Source: a virus. From it: a stretch of DNA of 32,965 bases. Every line of letters starts with the position of its first letter. The first letter of the stretch is position 1. The notes below the pieces were generated by a model. It worked only from the letters and a program-made list of their open reading frames with translations. It did no database searches and was not told the origin of the DNA. Below are positions 16,088-23,596 of the stretch, piece by piece. The stretch spans positions 1 to 32,965 of IMG/VR virus record IMGVR_UViG_3300047352_000282, one strand, 5' to 3'. The position numbers and the translations under genes are program-made.

Positions 16088-17222
16088 ATCCTTTCTTACT
16101 AAATTTGTGCATTATTAAATACCTCAAAGCATCTATTGCGTGATTATAATCGTCAATAGGTACGTTAAGGCTATCTCCGTTTTTATTTACTTTCCATTTA
16201 TATTGTTCAAGCTCTTTTATTAGGTTCTTACTTGACGAATGTACGTTAATTGCATAACCTTTTAAAAGATTAATACCAAACATAACGCTATCCTTACCTT
16301 TTTTTACTCCATCTATTGTCCATCTTAACCTTCTTAGCTCCTCTATACTCTTAGGCTCAGCAGAATCAGCTACTATTAAAGCTCCTCTACTTACGTTTAA
16401 AGCATCCATTCTACTGCTTATATCTTGATTAGTTAAGCCAGTTTCATATATTAACTCCTTAACGTATAGCTCTCCGTCTTGCATACGCACCTCAATCAGC
16501 GTTGTAGGGTCATTACTAAAACCAAAATCTATTCCGTACCCTATTATCTTTTTATCCTCAAAGCTATCATTCAATACATACCACTTCTTAAATATAAGCC
16601 CCTCTATTCGCCCAGTAATACCTCTGGCATATACTTTCCATAGGTCTAAATCTTTATGCTTTAGAGCTTCTATCTTCTCTCTTATCTTCTCGCTTAAGAA
16701 AGGGTTATGCCTATGGTCTGATATTATTAATTCTGTGCTGGGTATTGGTATTACTTTATCGTGTACCCAAAAGCTCGTATCTGGGTTATAATCTATGTAA
16801 ACTTGCTTACGAGTTCTAAGGCTTAATTGCTCATAAATGTTATAAGGTATTCCGTTTGCCTCATTAACAAATAAATAATCTCTCTTACCAGACTTTGCAT
16901 CTTGGTCATTATCGTAGGAATTAAACTCCATTATAGAGCCGTTAAGGAAACTAAACACCCTATCTGACCTATTGTAGAATGTTACTTGCTGCTTTATAGC
17001 CTCATCTCCATTATGTATGTCTATCGCATCCCTCAAAGCTCCTACCTTTAAATTAGGTATATCTTGCCCTACTATCGTTATAGTGCAAACCTCGTTTATA
17101 GCCTTACTAAATAATACTTGTAAAATAGCATAGGTCTTACCAGAGGATGTTCCACCTTGATTAACTACCACATCAGCAGCAGAGGTATAATTTTGGCGAT
17201 ATAGAGCAGAGGTACTAATCAA
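16065..17222 (-). CDS. terL: Terminase large subunit (385 aa)
   Basis: The ATP-driven packaging motor and nuclease. The Walker A region is NQGGTSSGKTY (about residues 21-31) and Walker B is DYLFVNEANG (about 114-123), in the PBSX/Terminase_3-6-like style. The nuclease half has IDFGFSNDPTT (first Asp), ALIVADSAEPKSI (second Asp) and DDYNHAIDALRYLI (third acidic pair), the RNase H-fold triad. The start is TTG at 17222, within GTTGATTAG, overlapping the small-subunit stop by eight bases; no ATG lies before Walker A. It overlaps the next gene by 23 bases. At 385 residues it is at the short end of the family. Confidence 0.93.
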   Translation of the reverse strand: MISTSALYRQNYTSAADVVVNQGGTSSGKTYAILQVLFSKAINEVCTITIVGQDIPNLKVGALRDAIDIHNGDEAIKQQVTFYNRSDRVFSFLNGSIMEFNSYDNDQDAKSGKRDYLFVNEANGIPYNIYEQLSLRTRKQVYIDYNPDTSFWVHDKVIPIPSTELIISDHRHNPFLSEKIREKIEALKHKDLDLWKVYARGITGRIEGLIFKKWYVLNDSFEDKKIIGYGIDFGFSNDPTTLIEVRMQDGELYVKELIYETGLTNQDISSRMDALNVSRGALIVADSAEPKSIEELRRLRWTIDGVKKGKDSVMFGINLLKGYAINVHSSSKNLIKELEQYKWKVNKNGDSLNVPIDDYNHAIDALRYLIMHKFSKKGYGQYTVL

Positions 17223-17595
17223 CTATGTCTTTCTCATTTGACGCTAATGGCACTCCAGTATCTATAATGTTTATGTCTAAGCTCTTATAGGTTGTTTCTT
17301 GTTGTATCTCAGTACGTTCTATATACCCTCGTTTCTTGCCTTTGGTCTTTAGGTAAAATATAGTTCCAGTAGTATTACCATCCTTAATCTGCTTATGCAG
17401 TTGGCTCTCGGCAAAGTCTAAGGCTATATTCTCTATATCCTCTACTGCCTCTTTATATATATCGTCTTGCTTTAGCCAAGTGTAATGCGTATTCCTACTT
17501 ATTCCTACCGACTTACAAGCAGAGGTAACTATGCCTAAAGACTTTTCTAAAGCCTCAAGCATTGCAGCCTTTTGTATGTCATTTTTTGTACTCAT
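17215..17595 (-). CDS. terS: Terminase small subunit (126 aa)
   Basis: The N-terminal helix-turn-helix (ITSACKSVGISRNTHYTWLK style, about residues 21-42) is the DNA-recognition part of small terminases. Then comes a helical oligomerisation segment (EDIENIALDFAESQLHKQI) and a strand turn GTIFYLKTKGKKRGYIER, a signature of this family. The start overlaps the SpeD stop (ATGA), so the two are translationally coupled. It overlaps TerL by eight bases. It selects the packaging site; that site is not identifiable here. Confidence 0.88.
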   Translation of the reverse strand: MSTKNDIQKAAMLEALEKSLGIVTSACKSVGISRNTHYTWLKQDDIYKEAVEDIENIALDFAESQLHKQIKDGNTTGTIFYLKTKGKKRGYIERTEIQQETTYKSLDINIIDTGVPLASNEKDIVD

Positions 17596-17873
17596 ATATC
17601 TCTATTTAATAAATTTTTAAATTTATAAAAAGGCTTATCTATACAACTGCTTAACTCTATATATGACTTATTCTCTTCTGGAAATGTATGTATAGCTAAA
17701 TGACTTTCAGATAATAAATACAAAGCAGTAAACCCAAAAGGAGTAAAATGATGGTCTATATATTTTAAGACATTAAACCCAGACTCATTTAGTAACTTGT
17801 CATAAACCTCTTTTAGTTTATTAGGGTCTGTTTCTTTTACCCAGTAACTATAATTATACATCTTCGCTTTCAT
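17592..17873 (-). CDS. speD: S-adenosylmethionine decarboxylase proenzyme (SpeD family, 93 aa)
   Basis: A pyruvoyl-dependent decarboxylase of the prokaryotic SpeD family, which makes decarboxylated AdoMet for polyamine synthesis. The key block is LLSESHLAIHTFPEENKSY. The self-cleavage pair Glu56-Ser57 is followed by His62 and Cys77, with the same 5- and 15-residue spacing as Ser63/His68/Cys83 of the Thermotoga maritima enzyme. HFTPFGFTALYL before it also fits. At 93 residues it is shorter than the usual 110-130 at both ends. It overlaps the methyltransferase by 20 bases and couples to TerS by ATGA; an inner ATG at 17861 is possible. Some SpeD relatives now decarboxylate ornithine or arginine, so the substrate is open. 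No spermidine synthase is present. Confidence 0.85.
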   Translation of the reverse strand: MKAKMYNYSYWVKETDPNKLKEVYDKLLNESGFNVLKYIDHHFTPFGFTALYLLSESHLAIHTFPEENKSYIELSSCIDKPFYKFKNLLNRDI

Positions 17874-19119
17874 ACTCTATGCTGCTAAAGTCTAATTCTT
17901 TGTAGTTGTCTTTTATTTTTTTAGTATCGCCTTTATAAAATACTAATATATTTTGATGCACTTTTACTACTTTTCTACTTTTCATATATTTATTTGCTCT
18001 TGCTGGAGCAGTACCTAATGAGTCTAATAAAATCATTTCATTATATAAAGACATTCCATTTTCTGTAAATATCTTTTTAATATGGTCTGGGAACTTATAA
18101 TATGTGCCATCTTTTGCCCTTATGTCACCAACTACTATAAAAGCAAATCTATTATCTTTTAAACACTTGATTGAGTCTGAAAACGCATTGTCTAATATTT
18201 GTAAAAAGTCATTATATTCTTTTTGGTTACTTGCATCTGTTGGCAAATCTGAATATACCTCAAGGTCAAAGTAAGGAGGACAACTAAATAATAAATCTTG
18301 GCTTTTTTCTTTTATGTGCTTTAAAACATTTTGCCCATCATCGCAAATATATTTACTTTTACTGCCTTTAAGTCTATTGTTGTTTAAGTCTGCTTGTTCT
18401 TTTCTAAGTTCTATACCAGTAAAAGTATTCCCTAAAGCATCACTAACATACCCAAAAACAGTATCTCCAGCAAAGCAATCAAAAGTATTACAATTATCTA
18501 AACCAAACCACTTATTAGATATTTCTGCTAATACTGGGTCTAATATGCTGACTGTTGCCATTTCTGGTCTATACATAGCAGACATATTATTCAAGTTACT
18601 TAACTTATCTTCTCGACTTTCGCCATTATCTCCTATTAAACCTTTCCAGTATTTTTTTCTTTTTTGCCAATAACCTTGTTTGGTATCTAATACGCTAAAG
18701 GGTGGTACTACAAATTTATCTTCAAGTTTATTATATTCCTCTTTTTCGCCATCATCATCAAAAGGGAATCCCTCTAAACCCCAATCCTCCAGCTCTTGAG
18801 TATCCCATTCGTTAGCTAAAATCTCCCAGTCGTGTTCTCCAAAGCCTACGTTATCTGCTATAATAAATCTTCTTGCCTCTTCGTCTGTTAAATCCTCAGC
18901 CCTTTTAACCCATTCATCTGGCACATCTGTATATCCTAATTCTTTTAATGCCTTTAGTCGCATATTACCTCCTAATACTATATTGTCTTGGTTTATAACC
19001 ATAGGACGCAAAGCCATCATTTTAGGAAACTCCTTAATAGACTTTTTTAACTTCTCAAATTTCTCGTCTTTTATGATACGAGGGTTATTAGGATTGCTTT
19101 TAATATCTTTTATATTCAT
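17854..19119 (-). CDS. ParB-like domain fused to SAM-dependent DNA methyltransferase (421 aa)
   Basis: Residues 1-90 form a ParB/Srx-like domain: LKKSIKEFP, then VINQDNIVLGGNMRLKALKE with the GGNMR motif at 50-54. After a linker, the methyltransferase has motif I at about 213-223 (FDCFAGDTVFG), an acidic GIEL strand end (235-238) and motif IV SCPPYFDLEVYS (279-290). Motif I precedes motif IV. The residue before PPY is Cys rather than Asp/Asn/Ser, as I recall for this phage family. Such ParB-methyltransferase fusions are frequent in phages and protect DNA from host restriction or mark it; target base unknown. Coupled by ATGA to the 61-aa gene. Confidence 0.85.
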   Translation of the reverse strand: MNIKDIKSNPNNPRIIKDEKFEKLKKSIKEFPKMMALRPMVINQDNIVLGGNMRLKALKELGYTDVPDEWVKRAEDLTDEEARRFIIADNVGFGEHDWEILANEWDTQELEDWGLEGFPFDDDGEKEEYNKLEDKFVVPPFSVLDTKQGYWQKRKKYWKGLIGDNGESREDKLSNLNNMSAMYRPEMATVSILDPVLAEISNKWFGLDNCNTFDCFAGDTVFGYVSDALGNTFTGIELRKEQADLNNNRLKGSKSKYICDDGQNVLKHIKEKSQDLLFSCPPYFDLEVYSDLPTDASNQKEYNDFLQILDNAFSDSIKCLKDNRFAFIVVGDIRAKDGTYYKFPDHIKKIFTENGMSLYNEMILLDSLGTAPARANKYMKSRKVVKVHQNILVFYKGDTKKIKDNYKELDFSSIEYESEDV

Positions 19120-19301
19120 TTTAAAAATTTATCATATAATTTAACAACGTGTTTGTATATGCACTTACCACAGCTTACATCTGGTCTATATCTAAAGTTC
19201 TCTTGACATAGCTCTATAAACTCAGCATAGAATTTAGGGTCAAGTCTGCCACCTTTCATATTGTATATAGCTCGTATTCTTGTTTCTAATTCCTCACTCA
19301 T
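19116..19301 (-). CDS. Small Cys-containing protein (61 aa)
   Basis: A 61-residue protein with a helical start (EELETRIRAIYNMKGGRLD), a segment FIELCQENFRY and a CGKCIYKHVVKLYDKF end in which CxxC could bind a metal together with other Cys/His. It couples by ATGA to both the sigma/glycosyltransferase gene and the methyltransferase gene. The combination of a CGKC motif and short helices recalls small phage zinc-binding proteins encoded near terminases. No function can be assigned. Confidence 0.65.
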   Translation of the reverse strand: MSEELETRIRAIYNMKGGRLDPKFYAEFIELCQENFRYRPDVSCGKCIYKHVVKLYDKFLK

Positions 19302-20650
19302 AATGATTGTAAGCGTTTTTCGTTCTCTTTTGTTATATCGTGTTTAATTGTTATGTCCTCTTTTAGCTTTAAGCCTAAATCTACTTGCATTGTGTGGTTG
19401 CCTTTAATCTTCTTAATTGCAGAAGCCCACTCATTATTATATACCTTTAGGCTATTTTTATTTGTCGATAGCAAAGTATAAGGCTCTACTGCCGATACCA
19501 TTACTGGCTTTGCAAAGTGTCCAGCTTCAATCATTTTTAGTTCAGATTTGCAGCTATTAAATACATTATCTTGCAGAGGTATTACACATATACCACAATG
19601 TTTGTAATCATCAGCATAGCTCTGTATATCGCTAATCTGTTTTTTTATAGCTTTCATTCGCTTAGGTAATCTTGGAGCTTTAATTAATAGCTTACTATCG
19701 TCAAAAGCGTTCCCTAATAGCTTTAAATCTTTTAAGTGAGTAGTACCACCAGAATAAAAGAAAGTATCAAAATTAAGGCTTAAATCATCGTAAGCATATT
19801 GTTTTTCTGTTGGGTCTAAAGCGTTCTTAATTACTACTATATTTTTATTGTATGGTCTTACCTTATCAGCCAGTATAGAAGTTGTAGTCCATATCTGGTC
19901 AGCTAACTTTAGATTCTTAACAATACATTTATCGAGGTTGCTTTTTTGGTAATAGTATCGCATTGGATGCCCTTTAGGTAATACCCAGTAATCATCTATA
20001 TCGCAAATAACCTTTATACCTTTTGCTCTTAGTTTTAGGAATGTTTCCTCTGGCTGAAGTAATCCAGATATATTTCTATTATATACAACGTGAGTAACTC
20101 CTTCTAAGTTATTAAAAAACTCATCATCCTTATTTAGCAATACAACCACCTCAATACCATAATCTCTCTGCATCTTAGCAAATGGCATAAGCAACCTATG
20201 ATAGCTTACTCCGTTAATACCTCTTATAATAACTGCTATCTTAATCTTATTCTCGTACATTATCTTAAATTGTTTTTTAGCTTTCGTATAGTCATCTCTA
20301 AGAGTTCTATAACCAATAGACGCACCCTTGTGTATTTGAGTTAAGGTTTCTCCATTACTAATGGCTCTTAGAATATTTGCGTAATAGTGATTCATCCTAT
20401 CAAGCACTTCCTCGACATCTGGATGCTCTGAGTTTTCGTTATCAAAGTAAGGGTCTTGCTTCTTGCATTTCTTTAGATATTGGTTACGCATAACCATTGC
20501 AAAATAGCCTTTAAGGTTTTCAATAGGAGGCTTAGACAAACATATTTCAAACGCAGTAGAGATTAGCTCCTCTGCTTCCAGCTTATTGCCAGTAAGTTTA
20601 AGAGCATAATCTCGTATGCTATCATCAAAATATATCTGTTCTAATTTCAA
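19298..20650 (-). CDS. Sigma-factor-like domain fused to GT4-type glycosyltransferase (450 aa)
   Basis: Residues 11-64 (IRDYALKLTGNKLEAEELI, then LKGYFAMVMRNQYLKKCKK) match region 2 of ECF-type sigma factors. Residues 93-129 (ISNGETLTQIHKGASIGYRT) form a helix-turn-helix-like stretch in the region 4 position. From about 135 a GT-B glycosyltransferase follows: IKIAVIIRGINGVSYHRLLM, ICDIDDYWVLPKGHPMRYY and, near the end, KSELKMIEAGHFAKPVMV, which resembles the GT4 acceptor/donor EX7E area. I chose TTG at 20650 because it overlaps the upstream stop (TTGA); a TTG at 20704 would add 18 residues of shadow sequence. An ATG at residue 131 could start the enzyme alone. The function of the fusion is unknown. 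Confidence 0.75.
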   Translation of the reverse strand: MKLEQIYFDDSIRDYALKLTGNKLEAEELISTAFEICLSKPPIENLKGYFAMVMRNQYLKKCKKQDPYFDNENSEHPDVEEVLDRMNHYYANILRAISNGETLTQIHKGASIGYRTLRDDYTKAKKQFKIMYENKIKIAVIIRGINGVSYHRLLMPFAKMQRDYGIEVVVLLNKDDEFFNNLEGVTHVVYNRNISGLLQPEETFLKLRAKGIKVICDIDDYWVLPKGHPMRYYYQKSNLDKCIVKNLKLADQIWTTTSILADKVRPYNKNIVVIKNALDPTEKQYAYDDLSLNFDTFFYSGGTTHLKDLKLLGNAFDDSKLLIKAPRLPKRMKAIKKQISDIQSYADDYKHCGICVIPLQDNVFNSCKSELKMIEAGHFAKPVMVSAVEPYTLLSTNKNSLKVYNNEWASAIKKIKGNHTMQVDLGLKLKEDITIKHDITKENEKRLQSL

Positions 20651-20901
20651 AAGGGTAGGCTGTCCTCTGAGGTAGCCATTTCCTTCTTTGGTTCTGGCTT
20701 CCAAGTATCAAGCTCAACGTATGGCTTTCCACTCTTTCCAATATTAATTTTAAGATTGACCCATCCTTTGTCTTGGTATTTCTGAATAAAGGCAATAGCG
20801 TCATCAGCTTTTAAGCTAAGACCACCTATTACCCACTCTGGTGAATTAGGATTCATTTTAAACATAAATCCGTCTGCGAAAGTTTTTTCTTGTTTGTTCA
20901 T
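20647..20901 (-). CDS. Small ssDNA-binding-like protein with SSB-type C-terminal tail (84 aa)
   Basis: An 84-residue protein (MNKQEKTFADGFMFKMNPNS) with a strand-rich core (WVIGGLSLKADDAIAFIQKY, WVNLKINIGKSGKPYVELD) and a charged linker ending in DSLPF. That ending resembles the acidic DDIPF tip with which bacterial SSB recruits partner proteins. Similar short proteins occur in Bacteroidota phage replication regions. It is the only SSB-like candidate in the genome, so it may coat ssDNA during replication. The ssDNA-binding call is inference from the tail and the context. Confidence 0.55.
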   Translation of the reverse strand: MNKQEKTFADGFMFKMNPNSPEWVIGGLSLKADDAIAFIQKYQDKGWVNLKINIGKSGKPYVELDTWKPEPKKEMATSEDSLPF

Positions 20902-20902
20902 A

Positions 20903-21205
20903 TTATTTATTTTCGTTTATTATCATTGACAAAAGTACAGCATAATTTGCTAAATCCAAAACGCTATCTTCTATACTCTCGTTATTAGGCTCTTGTTCCG
21001 AGTTAATCAATACTCCCAATCTTGCAACTTTAGTAGATATTAGGTTTAAGCAGTTAGTTCTTGCGTCTCCTCCAGCAATAGCACCAGCTAATTTGAAGTT
21101 AGATAACCTATCCTCATTAGCGTAGTCATCTCCCTTGCTAAATAATGTCTTTCTCATCTCTCCAGTCATATAACCGAAGTGAGCCATTTGTTCTTTTTTA
21201 GTCAT
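20903..21205 (-). CDS. DUF1599 / MazG-like nucleotide-modification-associated protein (100 aa)
   Basis: The segments TLFSKGDDYANEDRLSNFKL (about residues 20-40) and EDSVLDLANYAVLLSM near the end are the two conserved helices of the DUF1599 (Nmad1) group, related to MazG-type all-helical pyrophosphohydrolases. The acidic residues in KGDDYA and EDSVLDLANY would hold a metal. It may hydrolyse a nucleotide or take part in base modification. It lies one base before the SSB-like gene. No further base-modification gene was recognised, apart from the methyltransferase. Confidence 0.7.
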   Translation of the reverse strand: MTKKEQMAHFGYMTGEMRKTLFSKGDDYANEDRLSNFKLAGAIAGGDARTNCLNLISTKVARLGVLINSEQEPNNESIEDSVLDLANYAVLLSMIINENK

Positions 21206-21383
21206 TTATTTCTTTATTTAATTTTACTTCTTGTAGTTTCCATTCGTGCCTTCTGCTATGTGGTATTTTATGCCTTGTCATTAAGCGATTAAATAGCGTA
21301 TTTTTTTCAGCTATATTACCATAGACCTCTTCGCTTATCACTTTCTTAGCTCTCATTGCAGTAACTTGATATAATCCTTTCAT
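21198..21383 (-). CDS. Hypothetical basic protein (61 aa)
   Basis: Sixty-one residues, basic, starting MKGLYQVTAMRAKKVISEEV and continuing with FNRLMTRHKIPHSRRHEWK. It couples by ATGA to the HNH-like gene and overlaps the DUF1599-like gene by eight bases. It could bind nucleic acid, given the density of Arg, Lys and His, but no motif proves this. Family not recognised. Confidence 0.6.
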   Translation of the reverse strand: MKGLYQVTAMRAKKVISEEVYGNIAEKNTLFNRLMTRHKIPHSRRHEWKLQEVKLNKEIND

Positions 21384-21679
21384 AAATTATCGTGTTTTTG
21401 GTGGCATTCTCTGCACCTTACTTTAATATTATTTACATCCCAAGCCAGTTCCGTTCGCCTTGTTTTCTGAGCTTCATCTACTGATATGTTATGGGAGCAG
21501 TCAAGCCTAACTCCGTTTGATTTTAGGCAGTCGGTACAAAAATTATATCCGTACTCCCAGAATTGTTCGCTTAAAGCATTTGCCTTCGCTTCGTGTATCC
21601 TTCTATCTATGACGCTTTTAGCTACTCGTTCATCGTCTGATGTATAGTAGTGGTTCATATTGTATGCAAGTCTATACAA
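21380..21679 (-). CDS. HNH-like zinc-binding protein, probable nuclease (99 aa)
   Basis: The C-terminal half holds FCTDCLKSNGVRLDCSHNIS, where CxxC is followed by a DCSH core, and then WDVNNIKVRCRECHQKHD, with a second CxxC and a final His. This order (CxxC, His, Asn, CxxCH) is that of HNH endonuclease folds, with His in CSH as the likely catalytic residue. It lies in the replication block, so a role in recombination or in processing branched DNA is plausible. Its place is far from the terminase, so an HNH packaging role is less likely. Confidence 0.65.
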   Translation of the reverse strand: MYRLAYNMNHYYTSDDERVAKSVIDRRIHEAKANALSEQFWEYGYNFCTDCLKSNGVRLDCSHNISVDEAQKTRRTELAWDVNNIKVRCRECHQKHDNL

Positions 21680-21684
21680 AATGT

Positions 21685-21960
21685 TTATAATTCCCTAATA
21701 TTTTTATCAACATTAATTTTGTTTTGCAGATTATCTATATGGTTTTCAAGCATTTTAATCCTCTGTAATTGATTTGTAAACTTATCATAAAATTCGTGAT
21801 TCTGCTTCTCTAAATAACAAGTATAGTGCATTAAACTATTGAGTTTATCTACGCTATTTTGTTTATTTTGATTAACTGGTTGCTTCATTAACTTAAGTTC
21901 TATGCTTGATATTACTTGTCTTGCTTCTTGTATTATTTTGCTATCGTTAAAAGGGGTCAT
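21685..21960 (-). CDS. Coiled-coil hypothetical protein (91 aa)
   Basis: A helical protein with heptad-like patterns (ISSIELKLMKQPVNQNKQN, and FTNQLQRIKMLENHIDNLQN). It overlaps the helicase gene by 14 bases, suggesting coupled translation. Charged coiled coils at this place may be helicase partners, but there is nothing specific to support this. Family not recognised. Confidence 0.6.
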   Translation of the reverse strand: MTPFNDSKIIQEARQVISSIELKLMKQPVNQNKQNSVDKLNSLMHYTCYLEKQNHEFYDKFTNQLQRIKMLENHIDNLQNKINVDKNIREL

Positions 21961-22861
21961 TTGTGTTGTGTGTTATTGGTTTTATTGGGTCTGTTATCTT
22001 TTCTTCATTGCCATAAGCATAAGTCTTTTTATTATATACTGGGTCAAACTCATAAAAGCGTTGTTTAGCCCAATCCATACTTAATAATACCTCTCCAAGT
22101 TGTCCGTAGTGTTTAGGCTTTACTTTATCTATGGTAATTTTATAAGGCTCAAAATTATCCTTTGAGTTTTTATGTACTACGATTATATTTCTGCCATTAT
22201 TATTCCATTCAGAGCCACCCATTAAATCGTAGACGCTTGGCTTTTTTACACTTCCGTCTTTTACTTGTTTAGGGTCTGGATTTTTAGGGTGTATAATTAT
22301 AAAAGAGTGCATCTTATTTACTTCCATAAACCTATTACGAATAGATAATATCTTGCGTAAATACTCTGGCTTAGTTGGCTCTCCCTTGTGGGCTAAATAG
22401 TTCCAGCTATCTATTACTGCCGAATTGCATTCGTTCTCCTTAGCGTAATTCCAAAACGCTTCTGGCTCAATGCTATGCTCTGCTGATATAAACTTAAATT
22501 TATCAAGTAATTGGCTTGAATATTTGCTTATTTCTTTTTCTGTAATAGTGTTTGGATATCCTTTTTCAAATGTCTTACCAGTCATTTTATGTAGTAGGTT
22601 TGATATTACTTCCGTGTCGCTTCCATCGTCTGGCATATAAACGCAATGTCTCCAATTTTGGTTAAGCGTTAAGCCCATTATTATCTCCTTTAAAAATAAA
22701 GACTTACCGAAAAAAGGGTATCCAGTAATATCAGTACAACCCCCCTTAACAAATGTTAATAGCTCGTCAAAAGCGTTTAAACCTACTTTACTTCCCTCTG
22801 GTATTCCATTTTTATGCAAGTGATATAATTGCTCTAATATTTCTCCGTTAGATTTTATCAT
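21947..22861 (-). CDS. DnaB/RecA-like replicative helicase or ATPase (304 aa)
   Basis: The RecA-type core has Walker A GYPFFGKS (about residues 46-53) and Walker B SAVIDSWNYL (about 146-155). Between them is CVYMPDDGSDTEVI, and later IIIHPKNPDP, in the position of the DnaB H3 and following motifs. It lacks the N-terminal primase-binding domain, so it is a minimal helicase, like others in phages that carry a DUF4373 protein beside it. Its tail NTNDPF recalls the SSB tip, as in the SSB-like protein downstream. It overlaps both neighbours. Confidence 0.8.
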   Translation of the reverse strand: MIKSNGEILEQLYHLHKNGIPEGSKVGLNAFDELLTFVKGGCTDITGYPFFGKSLFLKEIIMGLTLNQNWRHCVYMPDDGSDTEVISNLLHKMTGKTFEKGYPNTITEKEISKYSSQLLDKFKFISAEHSIEPEAFWNYAKENECNSAVIDSWNYLAHKGEPTKPEYLRKILSIRNRFMEVNKMHSFIIIHPKNPDPKQVKDGSVKKPSVYDLMGGSEWNNNGRNIIVVHKNSKDNFEPYKITIDKVKPKHYGQLGEVLLSMDWAKQRFYEFDPVYNKKTYAYGNEEKITDPIKPITHNTNDPF

Positions 22862-23541
22862 AATATTTGAGTCTTAACTTTATAATCTCCCATATTAACA
22901 AATCTCTCTAACTTATCTGGTCGAGTAATAAATTCTAATGTCAGATATTTATAATTGGTATCTAAGTGGTGTTGGTCTTTAGATGCGTTGCGTAAAGCGT
23001 TTACTATATCCTCTTTAGTATAACCCTCTTTTAATCTTGCTTTTAATTGCTTCTTAGCTTTTTCTGGTATAACTCTGGCTTTCTTTCCTAAAATAGAATT
23101 AAACACACTTAGCAATTTATTGCTATCTATATTTAATTTAATTTCCTTTCCTTTACTTTCCTTTATAGCATTGCGACTGTTATGCGACTTAGATGCGTTC
23201 GCATTGCTACCCCATCTTTTTTCTGCTGATTGCTTGGCTTTCAATGACTTAGATTCCCTAAGTTCTAATCTTTTTTGTATAGAAATGCTGCTAAAAGTAT
23301 CATTTTTTATCTTAAATAAATTAAAACTTTCTACAACTTTTTCTACTAAATCACTTGAGCAATGATAGTCGTAACTTATACGAGCATAATCGCACTTTAA
23401 TACATTGTCGTTTTGATACAAGTCCTCAATAATTGCCCAGTAGATTCCATAGCCTTCCATACCAGTCTGATAAATCAGCTCTTTAATTTTCTCATCAGCC
23501 CTTGAGGTATAATCGTGGCTGAAATAAAATGTTTCTTTCAT
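22858..23541 (-). CDS. DUF4373 (Lin1244/Lin1753-like) replication protein (227 aa)
   Basis: The start (YFSHDYTSRADEKIKELIYQ, then EGYGIYWAIIEDLYQND) is the N-terminal winged-helix domain of the DUF4373 family, found in phage and plasmid replication initiators and helicase loaders. A basic linker (KSLKAKQSAEKRWGSNA) and a C-terminal helical domain (FNSILGKKARVIPEKAKK) follow. It couples to the helicase by ATGA, consistent with loading that helicase on the origin. It is the first gene of the long minus-strand operon. Confidence 0.8.
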   Translation of the reverse strand: MKETFYFSHDYTSRADEKIKELIYQTGMEGYGIYWAIIEDLYQNDNVLKCDYARISYDYHCSSDLVEKVVESFNLFKIKNDTFSSISIQKRLELRESKSLKAKQSAEKRWGSNANASKSHNSRNAIKESKGKEIKLNIDSNKLLSVFNSILGKKARVIPEKAKKQLKARLKEGYTKEDIVNALRNASKDQHHLDTNYKYLTLEFITRPDKLERFVNMGDYKVKTQIL

Positions 23542-23561
23542 ATAAATTTGTTTTGTGGCTA

Positions 23562-23569
23562 CAAATATT
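23562..23569 (-). promoter_or_regulatory. Weak candidate promoter of the minus-strand operon
   Basis: The minus strand shows AATATTTG (23569-23562), seven of eight matches to TAnnTTTG, 20 bases before the ATG at 23541. No -33 TTG lies at the right distance. The divergent 67-base region holds no other candidate for this operon. Confidence 0.4.
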
Positions 23570-23596
23570 AAAAATTAATACATATAAAAAAAAATA

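Noticed and set aside
20650-20704. Longer start for the sigma/glycosyltransferase gene (TTG at 20704)
   Set aside because: It adds 18 residues that overlap the end of the SSB-like gene and look like shadow coding; TTG at 20650 sits in a TTGA stop-start overlap.
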